From: an uncultured Bacteroidales bacterium
GTDB lineage: Bacteria; Bacteroidota; Bacteroidia; Bacteroidales; UBA932
Direction: 5' to 3'
DNA: 64,000 bases
Assembly (NCBI GenBank): GCA_946185745.1
Contig: CAMHKQ010000002.1
Coordinates: forward strand, 46,093 to 110,092
The notes under the pieces were generated by a model, which was not told the DNA's origin, made no database searches, and saw nothing but the letters and a program-made list of their open reading frames with translations. Below are positions 45,335 through 54,913 of the stretch, piece after piece. Both the position numbers and the translations under genes were made by a program. Numbering within the stretch: the first letter of the stretch is position 1; every line of letters starts with the position of its first letter.

Positions 45335-47938
45335 TTACTTCACCCCGATCACGCATTTCAGCGTTTCAGTGTCGCCGTTGCCATAGGTAAGGACGGCGCT
45401 CACCGTGTGGTCGCCGGGAGTGGCCAGCGACACCGACCCGGATGTTTCCGGCATGCCGTCGAAATACCATTCGACCGCGGCCGGTTCGCTGGCGGCTGGG
45501 GTGGACACGAGCTTGAAATAGAAGGTGTCCCCCAGACTGTAAAGCTCGCCCTTGCCGGGATTGTCGATGTAGTGCAGGCCGAACTTTTCGAACTCCACGC
45601 CGGACTGTTCCACCGTGGCGCTGATGATGAGGTCGTAGTAATTCCCGTCCCCGTCGGCTATCATCCCCCAGTCGGAAGATCCTTCGGTCGAGAAGTAGTC
45701 GATCAGGCCGGCGCCGGGCGAACCCGGGTAGTCGATGGCGATGTTGTAGGTGTAGTAATAATCGTCCGCTCCCCAGGCCAGTTCCTTCACTGCGTACCCC
45801 ACGTAGACCTTGGTGTTTTCCGGTACTTTCAGCCCTTCGGACGACACGTCCACATGGTTGAAATCCGTGAGCGAAGAGGACTGGTTGAACACCGGATTCG
45901 TGACCTTTTTCCAGATTTTTCGGGTGGCCCCGAAGTCGATGAAAGCGTAGACTTCAGTGGCCCGGTCGCCTCCCAAAAGGAAGTTGACGCTCTTGAAAAC
46001 CTTCCCCACATGGTCTTTCAAAAAGTCGGGAGTAAACTCGACTGCAAGCATGTAGGTTGTGGAATTTTCTCCATACCCGACGAGGTTGTTGACGCTGTGG
46101 TAACGCTTGATCTCCGAGATCTCGGGCTCTATGTTTCCATATAGGGCGATGTCCAGCCTGACGCTTCCGACGGAGAGTTCGAACGTCTTTGCGCCCTCCC
46201 TGAATCCATCCTTCTTCGCATGGAGTGTGAACGAGTCCCCGGCGCTGTTTTCAATCTCTATGGAATACCTGCCGTACTTGTCGGTGGTGACCGCCTGTCC
46301 GAGCGCCTTCGAGCGCGGGCTCATGCGCAGCACGCCGGGGGCGTAGGACGCGCTTGCGGAATTGTCGCTGACGTAGACGCTCGCTCCCTGAAGGGGGTTC
46401 CCGTCCGTGTCGGTCACGGTGCCGAACACCTGCCGCCGGCCGGTCTTTTCCACCGTAAGGGAAACCGCACGGTCGTAATAATTGATCTTGGAAATCCCGT
46501 AGCCTGTAGCCCCTCCGTCCCAGGCCATCATGGCGGGATCGGTCTTGTCCGAAAAACTCCTTACAAGCGAAGCGCCCGGGAAGATGATGTACTTGGTGTA
46601 GTACGTGCCGTTCTGATGATACTGCACCGGATCAGACGGAACCAGGTGGAAACACTCATGGTCGGCAAAGGCGTTTATGGAATAGCCGCTTGCCCATAGG
46701 CCGGCCGCGGTCTTGCCCCCGACTATGTTGTGGGACTTGTCCACATGGTAAACCACGAGGCCTTCGCATTCGTGGCCTACATACTTGTCCCAGCCGGTGC
46801 CGTCTCGGGTTTCGAACACATAGTATTCCCCGTCGTTGTTGGTGGGAAGACGCCCCGCAACGTTGTTGCTTATGCTGTACAGGGTTTTGCTCCCCTCGTT
46901 CCAGAAATCGGGCATTTTCATCCACTCCATCATGCAGCGTTCCTCCGCGTTGAGGTTGGGAGGCGTGCGGCCTTCGTTGTTGTAGCAGCCCTGGCTCATG
47001 AGCGAGAACGGGCCCAGCCCGAGACCGCTGCCGTTTTCTTCGTAGTCGGTGTCGTAGAAGTCGGGAAGGCCTAGCACATGGCCGAATTCGTGGCAGTAGG
47101 TGCCGATTCCGCACATGGTCGAACCGCCGGAGCCCCTGAGTTCCGCGGAACAGGCGTACGCACCGAGATGCACCCCGTCGTAGACAACGTCTCCATAGCT
47201 GTAGGCAAGGCTGGAAGCGTGTGGCCAGATGGTGTCCTCGCCGCCGCCTTCCGCCTCGTCATGCCCGGCGTAATAGAAGAAGATGTTGTCTATGGTGCCG
47301 TCCTTGTCGTTGTCGTAATCGGCGAAATTCACCAGGCCCTTCGCATGTGCCAGGGAACATGCCTCGGCGAACAGTTCGCCCGCGTGCTCGTCGTTTCCGT
47401 CATCGTTGTTTGAACCGTAGTAACTCGCTTTCTTTGAAGCTTTTACCGGGCCAATGACATCGAAGGCGGGGGTGAATTTCCCCGAGGAATTGTCGGTGTA
47501 GTAATCCCTCACCGAACCGGTGCCTCCGTTGTCGGAATAGCCGGTCTGGTTGAGCATGTTTCCGAATGCGGTCTTCGGGCTCTTGACAGTGAAGGAGAGA
47601 TCGCTGAACTCGACCAGTATCACCAGGAAATGCTTTTCGCCCGAATTGATCGGGCTGCGCCGGACAGTGTTCCGGGCCCTCATTGCCTGCGCCTTCTGAA
47701 TGTCCCGGAAGGCGGGCGCCTTGGTGAATGCGGCGCGGTAGAAGCCGTCCCCGTCCTTGATGAGCATCCTTCCGGACTCGTCTGTGACCCAGTGCAGATA
47801 CTCGTCGCCATGCAGGTACACCGTGACGGCGCTGCCGTCGGGCTGGATGCTGGTGACGGGGCCTTTCTTTGCCGGGACGGCAAAGGTGGAAACCCCGGAG
47901 AGGGCGAGCAGAAGCAGTGTGGCAAGAACCTTCCTCAT
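45335..47938 (-). CDS. Secreted M6-family metalloprotease
   Basis: 867 residues. The ATG at 47938 (MRKVLATLLLLALSGVSTFA) gives a good signal peptide. The catalytic motif YCHEFGHVLGLPDFYD (HExxHxxGxxD type) lies around residue 280. It is preceded by DGTIDNIFFYYAGHDEAEGG, typical of the immune inhibitor A family M6. Further on are a carboxypeptidase-regulatory-like domain (FGTVTDTDGNPLQGASVYVSD) and, at the end, a PKD-like domain. It probably cleaves extracellular proteins. It starts four bases after the stop of the BACON lipoprotein gene, so the two are an operon. Confidence 0.9.
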   Translation of the reverse strand: MRKVLATLLLLALSGVSTFAVPAKKGPVTSIQPDGSAVTVYLHGDEYLHWVTDESGRMLIKDGDGFYRAAFTKAPAFRDIQKAQAMRARNTVRRSPINSGEKHFLVILVEFSDLSFTVKSPKTAFGNMLNQTGYSDNGGTGSVRDYYTDNSSGKFTPAFDVIGPVKASKKASYYGSNNDDGNDEHAGELFAEACSLAHAKGLVNFADYDNDKDGTIDNIFFYYAGHDEAEGGGEDTIWPHASSLAYSYGDVVYDGVHLGAYACSAELRGSGGSTMCGIGTYCHEFGHVLGLPDFYDTDYEENGSGLGLGPFSLMSQGCYNNEGRTPPNLNAEERCMMEWMKMPDFWNEGSKTLYSISNNVAGRLPTNNDGEYYVFETRDGTGWDKYVGHECEGLVVYHVDKSHNIVGGKTAAGLWASGYSINAFADHECFHLVPSDPVQYHQNGTYYTKYIIFPGASLVRSFSDKTDPAMMAWDGGATGYGISKINYYDRAVSLTVEKTGRRQVFGTVTDTDGNPLQGASVYVSDNSASASYAPGVLRMSPRSKALGQAVTTDKYGRYSIEIENSAGDSFTLHAKKDGFREGAKTFELSVGSVRLDIALYGNIEPEISEIKRYHSVNNLVGYGENSTTYMLAVEFTPDFLKDHVGKVFKSVNFLLGGDRATEVYAFIDFGATRKIWKKVTNPVFNQSSSLTDFNHVDVSSEGLKVPENTKVYVGYAVKELAWGADDYYYTYNIAIDYPGSPGAGLIDYFSTEGSSDWGMIADGDGNYYDLIISATVEQSGVEFEKFGLHYIDNPGKGELYSLGDTFYFKLVSTPAASEPAAVEWYFDGMPETSGSVSLATPGDHTVSAVLTYGNGDTETLKCVIGVK

Positions 47939-47942
47939 GGCG

Positions 47943-48908
47943 TCATCTCTCCAATACATAGCCAATTGTCTTGTCGTCCACCAGCCTCACGACCTCGTCG
48001 TCCATTCCGGCCACGACGGCGGTGATTTCCGCCACCGAAGAGAGCGAGGAGGTGAAATTCTGGACGAGCGTGAAGGTGACGCTCTGCCCCGGCTCGAACT
48101 CTTCCGGCAGGCCGCCGAATTCCAGGAAGGTGCCTTCGAAGGGAGAGATGATGCGGAAAATGCCTGAACTGCCCTTGATGACCACCGTCTGGTGGAGATA
48201 CCGGTTGTATGCGATGCTGTTTCCGGCGCCGTCATAATTGTAGATGCCGGGGCTGGCGGTGTTGAAGTCTTTCGTGGGTATGCCCGGGTTCTGCAACACC
48301 TTAAAATTCAGGGTGTTGCCACCAATGTGCAGCGAAACGGAAGCGCTGCGCGGATCGGCGTCGGGGTTGAGGCCTTTCGCCTGGAAAACGATATTCTCGG
48401 TGGAAGGGCCGCTGCCCGAAAGCGGGGAGACTTCGAGCCATTGCCCGTCTTCGGGGGAGACGCTGATCGACCAGTCGGATTCGAGGTAAATCTGCACCGT
48501 GTACTTTGCAACACCGGAGAGCACCACGTCGCCGAGGCCGTTCATGGACTTGCCGAGGGTGTACTGCTTCAGCGTGGCCACCGCCCTTTTTGAACCGGAC
48601 GTCACGATGAGGGTGTCCACCCTTTCCTTGTCGGTGCCGTTCATGGCGAAAGAGAGGGTCACCAGGCTCTGGTTGGTGGTTGCGGTGCTTTTCTGCTCTT
48701 CCAGGCTGGCCCATGAGCCGTCGTGGAAGCACACTTCGAAGGGCTGGTCGCACGACACCTTGAATTCTGCGGTGCCGCCATAGCCGGGGATGGCGTCCTT
48801 GCCGGAAGGGGAGATGCTCAGAATGGTGGGCTCCTCCGGCGCATGAACGCAGGAGAAGACCATGCAGAACGCCATGGCCGCAAGCAGATATCGGAGAGCC
48901 CTGTCCAT
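47943..48908 (-). CDS. BACON-domain lipoprotein
   Basis: 321 residues. The signal peptide ends MVFSC (lipobox). One BACON-like domain (GTAEFKVSCDQPFEVCFHDGSWASL) and a second Ig-like stretch (YTVQIYLESDWSISVSPEDGQWLEVSPLSG) follow. The C-terminal 110 residues resemble an OB-like domain (YLHQTVVIKGSSGIFRIISPFEG, VVAGMDDEVVRLVDD). BACON domains are thought to bind carbohydrate or mucin. Being first in the operon with the M6 protease suggests surface targeting together with it; that is inference. Confidence 0.82.
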   Translation of the reverse strand: MDRALRYLLAAMAFCMVFSCVHAPEEPTILSISPSGKDAIPGYGGTAEFKVSCDQPFEVCFHDGSWASLEEQKSTATTNQSLVTLSFAMNGTDKERVDTLIVTSGSKRAVATLKQYTLGKSMNGLGDVVLSGVAKYTVQIYLESDWSISVSPEDGQWLEVSPLSGSGPSTENIVFQAKGLNPDADPRSASVSLHIGGNTLNFKVLQNPGIPTKDFNTASPGIYNYDGAGNSIAYNRYLHQTVVIKGSSGIFRIISPFEGTFLEFGGLPEEFEPGQSVTFTLVQNFTSSLSSVAEITAVVAGMDDEVVRLVDDKTIGYVLER

Positions 48909-48921
48909 ATTAAAAGGATAA

Positions 48922-48929
48922 CAAAGTTA
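48922..48929 (-). promoter_or_regulatory. -7 element TAACTTTG of the BACON/M6 operon
   Basis: Exact match on the minus strand, 13 bases before the ATG at 48908. Confidence 0.6.
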
Positions 48930-48941
48930 AAGAAAGTTTCG

Positions 48942-48949
48942 TATATTAG
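48942..48949 (+). promoter_or_regulatory. Variant -7 element TATATTAG of malQ
   Basis: Eighteen bases before the ATG at 48968. It sits in the same 14-base context, TTTCGTATATTAGC, as the galK element. Confidence 0.45.
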
Positions 48950-48967
48950 CACGAACAACTGCAGACT

Positions 48968-50842
48968 ATGACACTGAAATTTTCCATAGAGTACTACACC
49001 AGGTGGGGCGAGAAGCTCTGCCTCGTTTCGAACGACAAGGTCTATCCCATGTCATGGGGCGCCGGAAACATATGGAGCGTAAGCATCCGCAACTGCCCCG
49101 AAACCCTTATTAAAGACTATACCTACGTGCTGTATCAGGGCGATCTCATTGCCCGCACCGAATGGGAGCACCACCATCTTGCCGAAGCTCCGAAAGACGG
49201 CAAGATCCGCGATTCCTGGATCGACTGCCCCATCCCGGGCTGCCCGTTCCCCCGCAAACACTCGGCCGCCATCTTCGACAAGCCCGGTTTCCGCGGCGCA
49301 GGCACCGCCATCCCGGTGTTCTCGCTCAGGGGCGAAAACGACTTCGGCGTAGGCGAGTTCTGCGACATTCCCGCCTTCGTCGACTGGGCCGTCCGCACCG
49401 GCCAGAGCGTCATCCAGCTGCTGCCCATCAACGACACCACCCGCAAGGGCGAATGGGGCGACTCATACCCCTACAACCCCGTTTCTTCTTTCGCGCTGCA
49501 CCCCATTTACATTCATCTGCCCGACGTCGGAGTCAAGGAAGACGCCGAATACAAAGCCCTCCAGAAAGAGCTCAACGCCGAGCGGTTCGTGGATTATCCG
49601 AGGGTCATCAAGCTCAAGCTGAAATATCTCCACAAGGCATACGAAGAGCTCGGTGCCAAGGAAACGAAGTCTGCTTCTTTTAAGAAGTTCTGTGCAAATA
49701 ATGCAGAGTGGCTCGACGCCTATGCTGCATTTTGTGCAAAGAGGGACAAGGCCGACGAAAACTTCTACCGCTGGGTCCAGTGGCATCTCGACAAGCAGAT
49801 GAGCGCCGCGGTGAAATACGCCCACTCGAAGGGCGTCTACCTCAAAGGAGACCTCCCAATCGGCGTAGGCCGCGACAGCGTCGACGCCGCTTCGTTCCCC
49901 AAGCTCTTCAACCTCGACTCCTCTACCGGCGCCCCGCCCGATTATTTCAGCACGGACGGCCAGAACTGGGGCTTCCCCACCTACAACTGGGACGAGATGG
50001 CAAAGGACGACTACGCCTGGTGGAAGCGCCGCCTGCGCAAGATGGCCGAATATTTCGACGCCTTCCGCATCGACCACATCCTGGGCTTCTTCCGCATCTG
50101 GGAAATCCCGGTAGAGTACTCCGGCGGCCTCCTGGGCCACTTCAACCCGGCTCTCCCCTACTCGCGCGACGAAATAGTGGCGATGGGCCTTCCCATCATC
50201 GGCCTCTTCATTGAAGATCCGCACAAGCCGGGCTGGTTCCATCCGCTCATCACCCCCGACACCTCGGCCCTCGAGCCCTGGCAGAAAGAGAAGTTCGACG
50301 CCCTCTACACCGACTTCTTCTATCACAGGCACGATGCCTTCTGGCGCTACAACGCCGTCCGCAAACTCCCGCACCTGCTCAGCGCCACCGGCATGCTCGC
50401 CTGCGGCGAAGACCTGGGCATGACGCCCGACTGCGTTCCCGAGGTTATGGACAACCAGAAGATACTCTCGCTCGAAATGGCCCGCATGCCCAAGGACAAC
50501 GGCCCGTGGCCTTACCTGAGCGTCTGCGCCACCTCGTCGCACGACATGACGAGCATAAGGCTCTGGGATTCCGACGACAAGACCGGCGCCGAATGCCGCC
50601 GCATCCTCTGGGACCACCTGTCCTCGCAGAGCATGCTCGCCATCTTCCCCATCCAGGACTGGCTGTCGATAGACGAAAAGCTCCGCGCGAAAGACCCGAA
50701 GTCGGAGCGCGTCAACGACCCGGCCGACGCCAAGAACAAATGGCGCTGGCGCCTGCATCTCACCACCAGGCAGCTGATCGACAGCTCGGCATGGAGCGCC
50801 GAGGTCGCAGGTCTTGTCAAAGACAGCAACCGTTCGGCATAA
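48968..50842 (+). CDS. malQ: 4-alpha-glucanotransferase (GH77)
   Basis: 624 residues. The first 95 residues look like one starch-binding CBM20-type domain (FSIEYYTRWGEKLCLVSND, WSVSI, YTYVLYQG). The GH77 catalytic part follows with WGDSYPYNPVSSFALHPIYI, DYFSTDGQNWGFPTYNW, the nucleophile region FDAFRIDHILGFFRIWEIP, the acid/base in ACGEDLGMTPDCVP and the third carboxylate in TSSHDM. It transfers maltodextrin segments in glycogen or starch use. Homologues I know from Bacteroides are longer with two N-terminal CBM20 domains; here there is room for one. Confidence 0.94.
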   Translation: MTLKFSIEYYTRWGEKLCLVSNDKVYPMSWGAGNIWSVSIRNCPETLIKDYTYVLYQGDLIARTEWEHHHLAEAPKDGKIRDSWIDCPIPGCPFPRKHSAAIFDKPGFRGAGTAIPVFSLRGENDFGVGEFCDIPAFVDWAVRTGQSVIQLLPINDTTRKGEWGDSYPYNPVSSFALHPIYIHLPDVGVKEDAEYKALQKELNAERFVDYPRVIKLKLKYLHKAYEELGAKETKSASFKKFCANNAEWLDAYAAFCAKRDKADENFYRWVQWHLDKQMSAAVKYAHSKGVYLKGDLPIGVGRDSVDAASFPKLFNLDSSTGAPPDYFSTDGQNWGFPTYNWDEMAKDDYAWWKRRLRKMAEYFDAFRIDHILGFFRIWEIPVEYSGGLLGHFNPALPYSRDEIVAMGLPIIGLFIEDPHKPGWFHPLITPDTSALEPWQKEKFDALYTDFFYHRHDAFWRYNAVRKLPHLLSATGMLACGEDLGMTPDCVPEVMDNQKILSLEMARMPKDNGPWPYLSVCATSSHDMTSIRLWDSDDKTGAECRRILWDHLSSQSMLAIFPIQDWLSIDEKLRAKDPKSERVNDPADAKNKWRWRLHLTTRQLIDSSAWSAEVAGLVKDSNRSA

Positions 50843-50863
50843 ACCGTTAATTTACAGCTGGTT

Positions 50864-52630
50864 CTATTCGACCGGCCTCAGATCCAGGAACAGCTCGTCG
50901 AGCTGTTTCTGGTCTAATATGCCGGGTGCTCCGAGCATGATGTCCTTGCCCTGGTTGTTCTTCGGGAAAGCGATGTAGTCGCGGATGGTTTCGCTGCCGC
51001 CGAAGAGGGCGCAGACACGGTCGAGACCGAAGGCCAGACCTCCATGCGGGGGAGCCCCGTACTTGAAGGCATTGATCAGGAAGCCGAATTTGCGCTGGGC
51101 CTCCTCATGGCCGATTCCGATGATCTCGAACATTCTCTCCTGGTCCTTGGGATTGTGGATACGGATCGAGCCGCCGCCCAGTTCGGTGCCGTTCAGCACG
51201 AAATCGTAGGCGTTGGCGCACACCTTGAGGATATCCTCGGGCTTATCGGAATAATAGTACTGCAGATGTTCGGGCTTGGGAGCCGTGAACGGGTGGTGCA
51301 GGGCGTCCCACTTGTTCTCCTCGTCGTTCCACTCGAAGAGCGGGAAGTCGGTGAGCCACATGGGTGCGAACACGTCCGGCTTGCGGAGCCCCATGCGGTT
51401 GCCGAGCTCGATGCGGAGCTGGCCCAGTTGGGTCTGGGTCTTGCGTTTTTCGCCGCAGAGCACGAGGATGAGGTCGCCCTTTTTGGCTTCCGCGGCTTCC
51501 GCGATTTTCTGCAGCTCTTCGGGGCTGAAGAATTTGTCGACAGAGCTCTTGATGCTGCCGTCCTCATTCAATTTGATGTATACCAGGCCCTTGGCGCCGA
51601 CCTGCGGGCGCTTCACCCATTCCGTGAGCTCGTCGGTCTGCTTGCGGGAATAGTCCGCCGCGCCGCTCACCGCGATGGCTCCCACGTAGGGCACGCTGTC
51701 GAACACCGAGAAACCGTGGCCCTGGGCCTGCGCGGTGATCTCATGCAGGAGCATGCCGTAGCGGATATCGGGCTTGTCGGAACCGTACTTGTCCATGCCG
51801 TCGAACCAGGTCATACGGGGAATGGGGTTGGGGATGTCAATTCCGAGCACTGTCTTGAACAGGTGCCTCATCATGCCTTCGAACATGTTCAGCACGTCTT
51901 CCTGCTCCACGAAACTCATCTCGCAGTCGATCTGGGTGAATTCCGGCTGGCGGTCGGCGCGAAGGTCTTCGTCGCGGAAGCACTTCACGATCTGGAAATA
52001 GCGGTCCATTCCGGCCACCATGAGGCTCTGCTTGAGCGTCTGGGGGCTCTGCGGAAGGGCGTAGAAGGTGCCCGGATTCATACGGGAAGGCACCACGAAG
52101 TCGCGTGCGCCCTCGGGCGTGGAGTTTATGAGGAAAGGAGTCTCGATTTCGAGGAAGTTCTTGGAATCGAGATAGCCGCGCACCTCGTGGCATATCCTGT
52201 GGCGGAGCTGCAGGGCCTTCTGGAGGGGATTTCTGCGGAGGTCGAGATAGCGGTATTTGGCGCGGATGTCCTCGCCGCCGTCGGTGTTGTCTTCGATGGT
52301 GAAGGGCGGCGTGAGGCTCTCGTTGAGGACATTGACCTCGCTCAGGCGGATTTCAATGTCGCCGGTAGGCATTTTCGGGTTCTTGCTGGAACGTTCCACC
52401 ACCTCGCCGGTGGCCTGGATGACGAATTCCCTGCCCAGGGCGGAGACCTTTTCCACGAGCTGTGCGGGGGCGTCGGCCTCGACGACCAGCTGGGTGATGC
52501 CGTAACGGTCCCTGAGGTCAATGAAAGTCATACCGCCTAATTTGCGCGAGCGCTGTACCCAGCCTGCGAGGGTGACGGTTTTTCCTGCGTCCGAAATGCG
52601 GAGTTCTCCGCAAGTACGATTACGATACAT
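50864..52630 (-). CDS. aspS: Aspartate--tRNA ligase
   Basis: 588 residues, bacterial type. The N-terminal OB fold ([27 protein letters not shown]) binds the anticodon. Class II motifs include [23 protein letters not shown] (motif 2) and [15 protein letters not shown] (motif 3). The GAD insertion domain is between them. It converges on malQ with 21 bases between stops and is followed upstream by the PII-like genes in the same direction. Confidence 0.97.
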   Translation of the reverse strand: MYRNRTCGELRISDAGKTVTLAGWVQRSRKLGGMTFIDLRDRYGITQLVVEADAPAQLVEKVSALGREFVIQATGEVVERSSKNPKMPTGDIEIRLSEVNVLNESLTPPFTIEDNTDGGEDIRAKYRYLDLRRNPLQKALQLRHRICHEVRGYLDSKNFLEIETPFLINSTPEGARDFVVPSRMNPGTFYALPQSPQTLKQSLMVAGMDRYFQIVKCFRDEDLRADRQPEFTQIDCEMSFVEQEDVLNMFEGMMRHLFKTVLGIDIPNPIPRMTWFDGMDKYGSDKPDIRYGMLLHEITAQAQGHGFSVFDSVPYVGAIAVSGAADYSRKQTDELTEWVKRPQVGAKGLVYIKLNEDGSIKSSVDKFFSPEELQKIAEAAEAKKGDLILVLCGEKRKTQTQLGQLRIELGNRMGLRKPDVFAPMWLTDFPLFEWNDEENKWDALHHPFTAPKPEHLQYYYSDKPEDILKVCANAYDFVLNGTELGGGSIRIHNPKDQERMFEIIGIGHEEAQRKFGFLINAFKYGAPPHGGLAFGLDRVCALFGGSETIRDYIAFPKNNQGKDIMLGAPGILDQKQLDELFLDLRPVE

Positions 52631-52643
52631 ATGTCCGTTTATT

Positions 52644-52958
52644 TTATTCCTTGATTGTAGTTGTGCGGGAGACGGGGAGCGAAAAGGCTATGCCTGCAGC
52701 GTCCGTCCCGGTGCCGCTCACCTTGTAGACGGCACGGAGGACGGCGTCCTTGATTGTGCCGGGGACCAGAAGGAGGAGCATTTCCTTGTCCGGCTGGATT
52801 TCGATGTTGAAGAATTCCTCGGCTTCGGGGTTTGCGCTGCCGCGGGCGTGCAGGATGGTGCCCCCTTTGGCGCCGGCGTTCCTGGCAGCTTGCATGACCA
52901 TCTGCGAAAAACCTGCGTTCACAATGCAGACCACGAGTTCAAACTTGTTTTCAGCCAT
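52644..52958 (-). CDS. PII-like signalling protein A
   Basis: 104 residues. It fits the PII fold: [30 protein letters not shown] for the first beta-alpha-beta, a T-loop-like region [24 protein letters not shown], and a C-terminal B-loop-like [21 protein letters not shown]. There is no typical Tyr-51 uridylylation site. One base separates its ATG from the stop of the second PII-like gene, and DUF1538 is next upstream. Likely senses a nucleotide or small molecule for the transporter. aspS begins 13 bases downstream. Confidence 0.72.
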   Translation of the reverse strand: MAENKFELVVCIVNAGFSQMVMQAARNAGAKGGTILHARGSANPEAEEFFNIEIQPDKEMLLLLVPGTIKDAVLRAVYKVSGTGTDAAGIAFSLPVSRTTTIKE

Positions 52959-52959
52959 A

Positions 52960-53331
52960 TTAAGATTCCTCCTTGACGGTTCTTTTGTCGTTGCTTAAAA
53001 AACCATAGGCCAGGGTGCCGATGACACTGGTCATGGGAACGGTAAATGCTATGCCTTTGTAATTCTTCCCTTTCTTGAATGTCTCGTCAAGCAGGGATAT
53101 CAGGGCGTCCGCCTGGTCTGCCCTGACAACGCTGGTTATCAGCGACTTAGGCCTTTCGGAAAGGCCCAGATAGTCCAAAATGAGATGAGTCGTGCCCCTT
53201 GCCGGCATAGTCAGGTGTATATTGGCCTGGCATGACTGGATGAGGCTGGCGAAGTAGGCGGCCTTTTCGTTATGGACAATGGCCACCAGCACTTCCAGTT
53301 TCATCGGGGCGATATTCTTCGTAGATTCCAT
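52960..53331 (-). CDS. PII-like signalling protein B
   Basis: 123 residues from the ATG at 53331, one base after the TAG of the DUF1538 gene. An upstream TTG at 53340 is possible but unlikely. MKLEVLVAIVHNEKAAYFASLI is the first PII-like strand-helix, and FKKGKNYKGIAFTVPMTSVIGTLAYG resembles the PII C-terminal half. It is a diverged, second PII-like protein in a cassette of three genes. Family assignment is by pattern and context, moderate. Confidence 0.65.
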   Translation of the reverse strand: MESTKNIAPMKLEVLVAIVHNEKAAYFASLIQSCQANIHLTMPARGTTHLILDYLGLSERPKSLITSVVRADQADALISLLDETFKKGKNYKGIAFTVPMTSVIGTLAYGFLSNDKRTVKEES

Positions 53332-53332
53332 G

Positions 53333-54892
53333 CTATTCAAAGTAGATTATCTGGTCGTCTGCGGCTGCCAGAATGCGTTTCATGGCCTTGTTGTCGCGGC
53401 GGCGTACGCTCATTACCGACTTGAATCCGAGGCACTGGATGGTGATGAGCGGGGTCAGGGCCACCATCGAAACCACGCCGAAGGCGAAATCCAGGACGGC
53501 GCTTTCACCTTGAAGGGTGCAGCATGCGCCTATCACCAGCGGAAGGATGAAGCTGGAAGTCAGCGGGCCGCTCGCCACTCCGCCGGAGTCGAAGGCGATG
53601 GCCGTATAGAGCTTGGGCACGAAGAAAGACAGGCCCAGCGAAAGCAGATAGCCAGGAATGAGGTAATACAGCAGCGAGAATCCGAAATGAACCCTAAGGA
53701 CCGAAAGCCCGATGGACACTCCGACGCCCACCGAAAGGGCTATCATCATCTGCGTTTTGGATACCTCGCCGCCCGTGATTTCCTCCACCTGGTTGTTGAG
53801 CACGTGCACTGCGGGCTCAGCCAGCACCACCACCATGCCCAGGATGAAGGCGAAGCCTATGAGCAGGGCGGGGCTCTGTGCGGCAAGCTGGCTGCCTATC
53901 TTGAAGCCGACGGGCATGAAAGCCAGGGTTACCGCCGCAAGGAAGAGAACCAGCCCCAGGAAGGCATTGACTATCCCAATGATAATCTGGATTATTTTGG
54001 ATTTGGGCAGCTTGAGGACTATGGCCTGCAGGACGAAGAAGAAAATGATTATCAGCGCGAGCGACTTGCCCACTTCCAGCATCTTCCCGGCCAGCAGCGC
54101 CCCGAGGCCTTTCCCGAGTATCGTTTCCATTGAGAAATCCGGGACGGCATAGGAGAGCTCGCCGGAGGAGGTCAGCGAAAGGAGCAGCACGGCGACAATG
54201 GGGCCTACCGAGCAGAGGGCTATGAGGCCGAAGGAGTTTTCGCTGGCGTTCCGCCCTCCCACGCTGAGCGCTATGCCGACTCCCAGGGCCATGATGAACG
54301 GTACCGTTATGGGCCCGGTGGTGACTCCGCCGGAGTCGAATGACAACGGCAGGAACGAGCCGCGCCCCGCTTCTATGAGCGTCGCCGCTATGCAGAACAG
54401 GATCATGTAGAAGAACATCAGCAGGCTGGTGAGGTCTACATGAAACAGGATCTTGACGACGGCAAGGAGCAGGAAAATCCCTACCCCCACTCCAACCGTG
54501 ACTATGAGCAAGGTGCCGTTCATGACGGCGCTCACCTGGCCTGCCAGGACCGTGAGGTCGGGTTCGGCAATGGTGATGAGCAGGCCCATCAAAAAGCAGA
54601 CGCCCAGCAGGACGCCGAGTTTCCTTGATTTGGTGAGTCCCTCGCCGATATACTGACCCATGGGCGTCATGGCCATGTCCGCCCCCAGGTTGAAGAGGCT
54701 GATGCCCACGATGAGCAGGATTGCGGCGATGGTGAAGACTGTCAGTTCTTTCCGGCTGATATCCACCCACGGCGTGATGGACAGGACAAACACCAGCACG
54801 CTGACCGGTACCACCGAAATCAGCGATTCCCTGAGCTTTTCCCTCAGTGATTTGACCAGATCCTTTTTAATTACGGAGAAGGCGTTTGCCAT
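53333..54892 (-). CDS. DUF1538 membrane transporter with internal duplication
   Basis: 519 residues with about 12 hydrophobic segments. It is two tandem DUF1538 units: IAEPDLTVLAGQV and LAEPAVHVLNNQVEEITGG are equivalent, as are LSFDSGGVTTGPITVPFIMALGVGIAL and IAFDSGGVASGPLTSSFILPLVIG. Members of this family have been reported as cation/proton antiporters in halophilic bacteria, as best I recall. The two following PII-like genes suggest that activity is gated by a small-molecule signal. It starts the operon; its promoter -7 TATCTTTG is only four bases before the ATG. Confidence 0.85.
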   Translation of the reverse strand: MANAFSVIKKDLVKSLREKLRESLISVVPVSVLVFVLSITPWVDISRKELTVFTIAAILLIVGISLFNLGADMAMTPMGQYIGEGLTKSRKLGVLLGVCFLMGLLITIAEPDLTVLAGQVSAVMNGTLLIVTVGVGVGIFLLLAVVKILFHVDLTSLLMFFYMILFCIAATLIEAGRGSFLPLSFDSGGVTTGPITVPFIMALGVGIALSVGGRNASENSFGLIALCSVGPIVAVLLLSLTSSGELSYAVPDFSMETILGKGLGALLAGKMLEVGKSLALIIIFFFVLQAIVLKLPKSKIIQIIIGIVNAFLGLVLFLAAVTLAFMPVGFKIGSQLAAQSPALLIGFAFILGMVVVLAEPAVHVLNNQVEEITGGEVSKTQMMIALSVGVGVSIGLSVLRVHFGFSLLYYLIPGYLLSLGLSFFVPKLYTAIAFDSGGVASGPLTSSFILPLVIGACCTLQGESAVLDFAFGVVSMVALTPLITIQCLGFKSVMSVRRRDNKAMKRILAAADDQIIYFE

Positions 54893-54896
54893 GCTG

Positions 54897-54904
54897 CAAA
54901 GATA
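54897..54904 (-). promoter_or_regulatory. -7 element TATCTTTG of the DUF1538/PII operon
   Basis: Exact match on the minus strand, ending four bases before the ATG at 54892, so the transcript would be nearly or fully leaderless. Confidence 0.55.
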
Positions 54905-54913
54905 GTAAATATA

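Noticed and set aside
53332..53340. TTG start at 53340 for the second PII-like gene
   Set aside because: It lies within the DUF1538 stop region, and an ATG one base after that stop gives a natural coupled start at 53331.
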